The notes beneath the pieces were generated by a model that was not told the DNA's origin, did not search any database, and saw only the letters and a list, made by a program, of their open reading frames with translations. From NCBI GenBank assembly GCA_023419055.1, contig JAEZYO010000583.1:1-8285 (forward strand): a DNA stretch of 8,285 nucleotides. Reading direction: 5' to 3'. Source of the stretch: Pseudomonadota bacterium (GTDB lineage Bacteria; Myxococcota; Polyangia; Polyangiales; Polyangiaceae). Of this stretch, positions 1 through 5,198 are shown piece by piece. Position 1 is the stretch's first letter. The number at the start of each line of letters is the position of its first letter. Position numbers and translations under genes: made by a program.

Positions 1-72
1 ACGAGTGGATCGAGCGGCGACACCGGCAACGGCGGTACGAGCGGATCGAGCGGCGACACCGGCAGCGGTGGA
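1..72 (+). repeat. Two tandem 36-bp repeats coding a Gly/Ser/Thr stalk
   Basis: Bases 1-36 and 37-72 are near-identical direct repeats that differ at only four positions, and each encodes 12 residues of the form TSGSSGDTGxGG. They lie in frame inside the partial surface-protein gene and probably continue upstream of the window. Such arrays often vary in copy number by slippage. They act as protein linkers here, not as CRISPR or regulatory repeats, since there are no spacers and the reading frame is kept. Confidence 0.85.
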
Positions 73-231
73 TCCCCCATCGTGCTCAATGACGGATCGA
101 TCGAAGGCGGCGGGTGCTCCTGCCGCAGCGCCGGTGGTGGTTCGTACGGATCGCTCGGTGGTTGGCTCGCAGCACTGGCTGCAGTCGGCATCTGGCGACG
201 CCGCTCGAAGCGACTATCGTCGCGCGGGTGA
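1..231 (+). CDS. C-terminal end of a MYXO-CTERM surface protein (5' end outside window)
   Basis: The reading frame is open from base 1 to a TGA at 229-231, giving the last 76 residues of a protein whose start lies upstream. In order it shows two 12-residue repeats (TSGSSGDTGNGG and a near copy), a short spacer, a Gly-Gly-Gly-Cys-Ser-Cys motif (Cys at visible residues 39 and 41), a hydrophobic helix at about residues 50-65, and a basic end RRRSKR at 66-71. This Cys-x-Cys, helix, Arg cluster order is that of the MYXO-CTERM sorting signal of myxobacteria, which is processed by rhomboid/CPBP-type myxosortases so that the protein is displayed on the cell surface. The repeat stretch is probably a flexible stalk. 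The catalytic or binding part of the protein is not visible, so its function is unknown. Its stop overlaps the GTG start of the beta-galactosidase gene. I am sure of the sorting signal and unsure of everything upstream. Confidence 0.82.
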   Translation, partial: TSGSSGDTGNGGTSGSSGDTGSGGSPIVLNDGSIEGGGCSCRSAGGGSYGSLGGWLAALAAVGIWRRRSKRLSSRG

Positions 232-2282
232 ACGAGAAGACCGAGCGCCGGTTGCTCATCCCGGGCTTCCGGCGCCTGCTGCACGGCGGCGACTACAACC
301 CCGATCAGTGGCTTTCGCGGCCGGAGGTCCTCGACGAGGACTTCCGGCTGATGAAGCTCGCCGGGTGCAACACCTTCTCGCTCGGGATCTTCGCCTGGAC
401 GAGCTACGAGCCGGAGGAGGGAAAATACCGCTTCGATTGGCTCGATCGCATGATGGATCGCATGCACGCGGCGGGGCACCGCGTGATCCTGGCGACGCCC
501 AGCGGGGCGAAGCCCGCCTGGCTCAGCAAGAAGTACCCGGAGATCCGGCGCGTCACGCGAGACGGCCTGCGCGAGCCGCACCGCGACCGCCACAACCACT
601 GTTGGACCTCTCCCGTCTACCGCGAGAAGGTGCGCGCGATCGGCACGGAGCTCGCGCGCCGCTACCGCGACCACCCGGCGCTCGGGATGTGGCACGTCTC
701 GAACGAGTACAACGGCGAGTGCTACTGCGACGGCTGCCTCGCGAAGTGGCAGCGCTGGCTCGAGGTACGCTACGGCTCCCTAAACGCGCTCAACCAGGCG
801 TGGTGGACGAGCTTCTGGAGCCACACCTTCACCGCCTTCGACGAGATCGATCCCCGCGAGTGGGCGACGGACGGCCTGGTGCTCGACTGGAAGCGCTTCA
901 CCTCCGACCAGGCGATCGACTTCTACGAGTGGGAGCTCGAGCCGCTCCGCCGCGAGACCCCGAACGTGCCGTGCACGACGAACTTCATGGGGCTCTTCCC
1001 GGGCATCGACTACGCGAAGCTCGCCGAGCGCGTCGACCTCGTCGCCGATGATCAGTATCCCCGGTACGACGTCCGTCGCGCGGACTCGCTGCGCACGGCG
1101 GTCGGCGTCTCGTTCAAGGACGACCTCTACCGCTCCTTCAAGCCGGATCGCCCGTGGATGTTGATGGAGAGCTGCCCGGACGCGGTGCAGTGGAAGGTGC
1201 CGATGCGCCTGAAGCCGGCGCACGCGCACCGCACCGAGATGCTGCAAGCCGTGGCTCACGGCGCCGAGGGCACCTGCTACTTCCAGTGGCGCAAGGGCCG
1301 CGGCGGGATGGAGAAGCACCACGGCGCCGTGGTCGATCACGTGGGCCACGAGCACACGCGCGTGTTCCGCAGCGTGGCCGCGCTGGGAGCCAGCTACGAG
1401 GGCTTGAACGAGGTGATCGGCAGCGTGGTCGAGTCGGAGGTCGCGCTCATCTACGACTGGGAGGTGCGCTGGGCCTTCGAGACCACGCACGGCGTGCTGC
1501 ACCGCGACGACGCTTACGCGCGGGTCGCGCTGGACCACTATCAACCCTTCTGGGAGATGGGCGTGCCGGTCGACGTGATCGCGAGCACGCGCGGCTTCGA
1601 TGGCTACAAGGTGCTGATCGCGCCGCAGCTCCACTTGCTCAAGCCCGGCGTCGCGCGCCGCCTCGCCGAGTTCGTAGAGCGCGGCGGGGTGCTCGTCGGC
1701 ACGTACTACACCGGCTTCGTCAACGAGACTCAGATCTGCTTCGACGACGGCTTCCCGGGCCAGGGGCTCACGCGGGTGTTCGGCCTCTGGAACGAGGAGA
1801 CCGACAGCCTCGAGCCCGAGCTCACGCAAGCGCTCGTCACGGTGCCCGGGTCCGGCCTTCCGCTCGCGGAGCGCTACACCGCGGGAGACGTGTGTGCGCT
1901 CGTCGAGCCACGGGGGGCGGAGGTGCTCGGCACCTACTCGGAAGGCTTCTACGCAGGCTCCCCCGCGTTGACACGACACTCTTTCGGGCGCGGAACGGCG
2001 TACTACCAGGCGGCGCGGCTCCCGGTTTCGTTTCAGCGCGACTTCTATCGAGGTCTCGCGAAGCGCCACGGCGTCGCGCCCGTCCTCCCGGTCGAACTAC
2101 CCCGTGGGATGACGCTGCAGCGCCGCCGGCGGGACAAGCGCGAGTACTTCTTCGCTCATCATTTCGGACAAGAGCCGGCGAGGCTTTCGCTCGAGGGCCT
2201 CGGCTTGCGCGAGCTCTGGAGCGGGCAGGCCGTCGAGGGGCTCGAGCTCGGCTCCTTCGAGAGCGCGGTGCTCTTTCGCTAG
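228..2282 (+). CDS. GH42 family beta-galactosidase
   Basis: Hydrolyses terminal beta-galactosides; 684 residues, the usual length for glycoside hydrolase family 42. The N-terminus carries the family motif HGGDYNPDQW. The acid/base glutamate is Glu160 in WHVSNEYN and the nucleophile is Glu314 in LMESCPDA, close to Glu141 and Glu312 of the Thermus A4 enzyme. Four cysteines (Cys125, then Cys165, Cys167, Cys170 in ECYCDGC) match the structural zinc site of A4-type enzymes. QWRKGRGGMEKHHGA is also family-typical. A TIM barrel is followed by the trimerisation domain (about 400-617) and a small beta domain (about 625-684). No signal peptide is present, so it should be cytoplasmic and act on imported oligosaccharides. 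I chose GTG at 228 because it overlaps the upstream stop as GTGA, and family similarity begins just after it; an upstream GTG at 114 would add 38 residues that are only the shadow of the sorting tail. There is no clear Shine-Dalgarno site, which fits translational coupling. Natural substrate unknown. Confidence 0.95.
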   Translation: MNEKTERRLLIPGFRRLLHGGDYNPDQWLSRPEVLDEDFRLMKLAGCNTFSLGIFAWTSYEPEEGKYRFDWLDRMMDRMHAAGHRVILATPSGAKPAWLSKKYPEIRRVTRDGLREPHRDRHNHCWTSPVYREKVRAIGTELARRYRDHPALGMWHVSNEYNGECYCDGCLAKWQRWLEVRYGSLNALNQAWWTSFWSHTFTAFDEIDPREWATDGLVLDWKRFTSDQAIDFYEWELEPLRRETPNVPCTTNFMGLFPGIDYAKLAERVDLVADDQYPRYDVRRADSLRTAVGVSFKDDLYRSFKPDRPWMLMESCPDAVQWKVPMRLKPAHAHRTEMLQAVAHGAEGTCYFQWRKGRGGMEKHHGAVVDHVGHEHTRVFRSVAALGASYEGLNEVIGSVVESEVALIYDWEVRWAFETTHGVLHRDDAYARVALDHYQPFWEMGVPVDVIASTRGFDGYKVLIAPQLHLLKPGVARRLAEFVERGGVLVGTYYTGFVNETQICFDDGFPGQGLTRVFGLWNEETDSLEPELTQALVTVPGSGLPLAERYTAGDVCALVEPRGAEVLGTYSEGFYAGSPALTRHSFGRGTAYYQAARLPVSFQRDFYRGLAKRHGVAPVLPVELPRGMTLQRRRRDKREYFFAHHFGQEPARLSLEGLGLRELWSGQAVEGLELGSFESAVLFR

Positions 2283-2809
2283 CCTTCCAGGCAGACGCGC
2301 CGAATGGAGCGCCGCAGGATCGAGCTCCGGTGCGCGTCGTAGTAGCGCGCCGCCTCGAGTCGCGCTGCGTCGCTCGGGTTGGCGAGGCACTCGGCGAGCA
2401 CGTCGTAGCCGGCCTGGAGGCGATTGGGATCGTCGGGGTGGCTCAGGCGGTACTCGCGCGCGAGCGCGCGCAGGCGCTCGCCGTCACGCGCGGCGAGCGC
2501 TTCGCCGAGCAGCGCGCGCAAGTTGTTCTCGTGCTGGATCTTCCGGTGGCGCTCGGTGATGGGGTGCGGGTGCTCGCGCTCGTCGTGGCCCTGCACGCCC
2601 TGAATCTGCACGCTCGGACGCGCCTCGGCCGTCGCGGGCGGGAGCGGAGAAGACGTGGTGGCGGCGGAGCTCTCGGGCTCTTCCGCCACGGAGCGCGGGG
2701 CGCTCGGGGTCGGCTCGGTGTCCCCAATCGGGGTCATGGAGACCACGACTCCGAACAGCGCGAGCGCGCCGAGAGCGACGAGGAGACCTCGGGCGCGACG
2801 TTCCATCAC
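2279..2809 (-). CDS. Small membrane-anchored protein of unknown function, partner of the M64 protease gene
   Basis: I do not recognise a family. The 176-residue protein begins MMERRAR, followed by a hydrophobic segment at about residues 8-25, which reads as an uncleaved signal anchor or a signal peptide. Residues 30-70 are Pro/Ser/Glu-rich and look disordered. Residues 85-176 are charged and probably helical, with His- and Arg-rich stretches and two cysteines (Cys141, Cys173) that could form a disulfide outside the cytoplasm. The start is GTG at 2809 or the adjacent ATG at 2806; either overlaps the TGA of the upstream M64 peptidase gene (GTGA or TGATG), so the pair is probably translationally coupled. 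The 3' end interlocks with the convergent beta-galactosidase gene: both stops share CTAG at 2279-2282. A role as chaperone, inhibitor or anchor for the peptidase is only a guess from gene order. The coding call is strong because of the overlap and the signal-like N-terminus. Confidence 0.8.
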   Translation of the reverse strand: MMERRARGLLVALGALALFGVVVSMTPIGDTEPTPSAPRSVAEEPESSAATTSSPLPPATAEARPSVQIQGVQGHDEREHPHPITERHRKIQHENNLRALLGEALAARDGERLRALAREYRLSHPDDPNRLQAGYDVLAECLANPSDAARLEAARYYDAHRSSILRRSIRRVCLEG

Positions 2810-4230
2810 GGCACCGTGACCGTCCAGGTGACGGTCTGCTGAGAGTTGTTCCAGGCGTCACGTCCCCAACAAGGATCGATGTAGCCCGGGTTCGTCGAGG
2901 GCGGCGGGTCGAGGCACTCGCCGCTCCGGTAGCGGACCCAGGTGTCGTCGGCGTTGTCGTACGCTTTCGCGGTGATGGTGTGACTGCCGGAGGCGAGACT
3001 GCTCGCGGCGACGTCGAAGACGGGGCCGCCGTTCATGGCCACCACGTTGCCGTCGACGGACCAATCCACGCTGATCACCTCGGGGTCGATCACGTTGACG
3101 CGTAGCGTGGTCGGGTTCGAGACGGCGCCCTCCGGCGGCTCCGTGGAGTCGACGGGTCTTACAATCCCCCAGATGTCCATGATGATCTTCTCGCGCGACA
3201 CGGCGTTGAACGCGGTGTCGCCGCTGTCGCCGAACAGCATGTTCATCATGGAGTTGTCGCTCGGGCGGTACTGTCCCGAATCACAGTAGCGGCTTCCGTT
3301 GAAGAAGCCCTGCTTGCCCGTGCCGCCCGCTTGATCGAAATCCTTCCAGAGGTCCCACTTGCCCGCGGAGGTGCTGCCGTTGGCGGTCGAGTTGACCTCG
3401 ACATACTCGGTGCTGCACCCTCCGTTCGAGCCTCCGTACTCGTCGGCCAGGTTGTGGAAGCCGTGACCGCCCTCGTGGAGCGCCGCGCCGTCTGCGTCTT
3501 CGTGGCCGCCGGACCAGAGCATCCAGGCGCTGCCGGTGTTCCACCAGCGATCGTTGTTGAGCACGATCGCGTGCCAGTCCACCTCGAAGTCCGCGGGCAG
3601 GCTCTCGTCGAGAACGTCGTCGGCCGCGCCCGTGTTGCAGTTCGCGAGTCGGCTTTGATCGTCACCGGTGCACGACAGCGCGGTGGAACCGTTGCCGATG
3701 CCGTCCGCCTGGCTCACGACCTTGATGGCACAGATGTTCACGAACTTGCGATAGCGCCCGTAGGGTTGGCCGATCACGTCGCTGAAGCGCTTCTGGTTCG
3801 CGAACTCGATGTGCTCGAGGTACGTGGTTTCGACGCTCGTCGAGTCGTAGCCGTCCCCGAGGATGGCGTAGTTGACTCGGTTTCCAACGGGGCCCGCGTT
3901 CTCGATGGCGACGCCGTTCGCGCCGCAGTCGAGCGGCGGCTTTTCCGGACCTCCGCCGGATCCGCCGCCCACGAACGTCCCACCGGTTCCTCCGCTCGCG
4001 CCACCTGCGCCGCCGGCGCTGCCCCCGGTGCCCGTCGTGGAAGCCCCTCCGCTCCCGCCCAAGCTCGAGCTCCCGGCGCTTCCGCCCGTCGCAGGGCCTG
4101 CGCCCGCGCCTCCGGAGCTGCTGGTGCCGCCCTGCGCGCCGGTCCCGGTGTTGCCAGGCGTGGTCTCGTCGGTGCCGCTACAACCCGAAATGAAAACCAC
4201 CCCGATCAGGGAAATAATGGACGTGCGCAC
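2806..4230 (-). CDS. Secreted lipoprotein metalloprotease, peptidase family M64 (IgA peptidase type)
   Basis: Predicted zinc endopeptidase of 474 residues, exported and lipid-anchored. The N-terminus has a signal peptide with a lipobox ending ISGC, so the mature protein would start at Cys17; Ser at +2 suggests the outer membrane. Residues about 24-98 form a Gly/Ser/Thr/Ala linker. The catalytic domain runs from about 105 to 360: it has NYAILGDGYDS near 120-130, typical of M64, and the zinc motif HEGGHGFHNLADEY with His252, Glu253 and His256; Asp263 or Glu264 is the likely further ligand. SMMNMLFGD (327-335) followed by NAVSRE (342-347) matches the conserved C-terminal part of the family. Residues about 365-474 look like an Ig-like beta domain with two cysteines (439, 454). 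GTG at 4230 is the start: AGGAGG lies 5 bases upstream and the signal peptide begins there. The gene overlaps the small unknown gene downstream. M64 includes the Clostridium ramosum IgA protease, but in a predatory soil bacterium the substrate is probably other protein; that is inference. Confidence 0.92.
   Translation of the reverse strand: MRTSIISLIGVVFISGCSGTDETTPGNTGTGAQGGTSSSGGAGAGPATGGSAGSSSLGGSGGASTTGTGGSAGGAGGASGGTGGTFVGGGSGGGPEKPPLDCGANGVAIENAGPVGNRVNYAILGDGYDSTSVETTYLEHIEFANQKRFSDVIGQPYGRYRKFVNICAIKVVSQADGIGNGSTALSCTGDDQSRLANCNTGAADDVLDESLPADFEVDWHAIVLNNDRWWNTGSAWMLWSGGHEDADGAALHEGGHGFHNLADEYGGSNGGCSTEYVEVNSTANGSTSAGKWDLWKDFDQAGGTGKQGFFNGSRYCDSGQYRPSDNSMMNMLFGDSGDTAFNAVSREKIIMDIWGIVRPVDSTEPPEGAVSNPTTLRVNVIDPEVISVDWSVDGNVVAMNGGPVFDVAASSLASGSHTITAKAYDNADDTWVRYRSGECLDPPPSTNPGYIDPCWGRDAWNNSQQTVTWTVTVP
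3937..4161 (-). repeat. Low-complexity Gly/Ser/Thr linker of the M64 lipoprotein
   Basis: Residues 24-98 of the M64 lipoprotein are almost only Gly, Ser, Thr and Ala, with recurring GGSAG, GGTGG and GGAS units. It separates the lipid anchor from the catalytic domain and probably serves as a flexible tether that lets the enzyme reach beyond the membrane. Similar linkers are common in lipoproteins of Sorangium-like bacteria. The nucleotide repeats are imperfect, so this is compositional bias more than a clean tandem array. Confidence 0.8.
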
Positions 4231-4235
4231 GGGTG

Positions 4236-4241
4236 CCTCCT
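4236..4241 (-). promoter_or_regulatory. Ribosome binding site of the M64 protease gene
   Basis: The minus strand reads AGGAGG here, a perfect Shine-Dalgarno core, with a 5-base spacer to the GTG start at 4230. It settles the start of the lipoprotein. It is the only strong site seen in this window; most other genes rely on overlap with the preceding stop or have weak sites. Confidence 0.85.
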
Positions 4242-4302
4242 GGGCCGATCGAGTGCGCCCGAGTGCACGCGGACGATCAGAAATCGCTCAAATTCCGCCC
4301 TC

Positions 4303-4317
4303 GGAGAAGAGTTCTCC
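4303..4317. repeat. Short perfect inverted repeat in the gap upstream of the M64 gene
   Basis: GGAGAA and TTCTCC form 6-base arms around a 3-base GAG centre. It lies in the 124-base gap between the ACT-domain gene and the M64 gene, about 73 bases before the M64 start. No T-run follows on the minus strand, so it is a poor intrinsic terminator. It could be an operator for a dimeric regulator or chance. The gap also has a relatively AT-rich stretch at about 4279-4297, the most likely place for an M64 promoter, but I see no convincing -35/-10 pair. Confidence 0.35.
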
Positions 4318-4354
4318 TCAGGGTGATTGCGAGGCTCCGCGCTTCGGCTTCGCC

Positions 4355-5146
4355 CTAGCTACTGGCGGGCGGGGCGCTCGGCGTGCGAGCCGCGATCTGC
4401 TGCTCGAGGATCGGATCGATGGCAGCGAGGACCGCGACCTGAATCTCGAGGCGGCGCGCCGGCGTGATGGGCGAGCCGTCGAACTCGACGATGTTGAAGC
4501 GATCGTAGACTCGGTTGTTCAGCGTCTTCACCTGAGAGGTGACGATCTGCACGCGCTGCTTGAAGAGCGCCTGTGAGAGCGCGAGGAGCAGCCCCGAGCG
4601 ATCGCCGGTCTCGACCTCGAGGGTCGCGAAGCTGCCGTCCTGAGCCTCCAAGAAGCGCACCACGGTCTCGGTGGACGAGGGCGTGGGCAGCACCACGCCG
4701 GGTTGGGCGCCGGGAGGCGGCGTGGAGAGCTTGCCCTCGATCAGGCCGACCAGGACCTCACGCAGCCGCTCCACCCGCGCGGGTGCGAACGCTTGCCGGC
4801 GCTTTTCGGCGTCGCGCTCCCGCACCCAGAAGACGTCGACCGCCTCGTCGTGCAGCCCAGCAACCCTGCGGGTATAGGCTTCGGCCTCGATCACGTCGAG
4901 CTCGCAGATGACGAACGCGGCGCTGATGGTGGCGAGCAAGCCGGGACGATCTTCGGCCACGACGCAGAGGGCCGTGCCCTCCTTGTCGGAGTTGAACAGG
5001 CCGACCGCAGCGCGCGCATTTTCACGACCGCGCGCGAGCGCCGCGTGCTGAGCCATGGCCACGGGCCCGAAATTGCGCCGGTAGCTCTCGGGCAACGACG
5101 CCGCGAAAGCGGTGAGCGAGGATTCGGGATGAGTCGAGGGCGCCAC
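4355..5146 (-). CDS. Stand-alone tandem ACT-domain protein, GlnD C-terminus-like
   Basis: The 263-residue protein has two ACT domains, the small-molecule sensing fold that usually binds amino acids. A short helical lead-in, SLPESYRRNFG and then HAALAR, resembles the segment that precedes the ACT pair in GlnD. ACT1 is at about residues 58-112 with the DRPGLL motif at 66-71; ACT2 is at about 174-247 with DRSGLL at 182-187 and VYDRFNIVE after it. The nucleotidyltransferase and HD domains of GlnD are absent, so it cannot itself modify PII protein; an amino-acid-sensing regulatory role is inferred. The linker around residues 135-160 is Pro/Gly/Thr-rich, and the C-terminus is Pro/Ser/Ala-rich. I chose GTG at 5146 because it keeps the lead-in helix and lies 52 bases after the kinase stop. 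The longer open frame back to 5365 overlaps the kinase coding sequence and is Arg/Pro shadow. ATG at 5056 is a possible shorter start. No strong ribosome site is visible, so the exact start is uncertain. Confidence 0.85.
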   Translation of the reverse strand: MAPSTHPESSLTAFAASLPESYRRNFGPVAMAQHAALARGRENARAAVGLFNSDKEGTALCVVAEDRPGLLATISAAFVICELDVIEAEAYTRRVAGLHDEAVDVFWVRERDAEKRRQAFAPARVERLREVLVGLIEGKLSTPPPGAQPGVVLPTPSSTETVVRFLEAQDGSFATLEVETGDRSGLLLALSQALFKQRVQIVTSQVKTLNNRVYDRFNIVEFDGSPITPARRLEIQVAVLAAIDPILEQQIAARTPSAPPASS

Positions 5147-5198
5147 GTCAGTAGGTTTCCGGGTTTTCGGGGCTTCCTGGTTTCTCTTTTGTTTCCGT

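Noticed and set aside
1..72. Repeats at the left edge as a possible CRISPR array
   Set aside because: They are directly adjacent 36-base units without spacers and stay in frame with the MYXO-CTERM protein.
114..227. Upstream GTG start for the GH42 gene, adding 38 residues
   Set aside because: The added part is out-of-frame reading of the MYXO-CTERM tail and is Arg/Trp-rich; family similarity starts after the GTG at 228.
780..2069. Long open frame (429 codons) on the minus strand inside the beta-galactosidase gene
   Set aside because: Its protein is Arg/Ala/Val/His-rich with no motifs and mirrors the GC-rich third positions of the GH42 gene, whose catalytic motifs are clear.
1154..2842. Open frame of 562 codons on the plus strand crossing the GH42 end and the unknown gene
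   Set aside because: Arg/Ala/Gly-rich shadow that spans two real genes on opposite strands; no recognisable domain.
3331..4326. Plus-strand open frame of 331 codons opposite the M64 gene
   Set aside because: No motif, composition is a shadow, and the M64 gene on the minus strand has a lipobox, a zinc motif and a perfect ribosome site.
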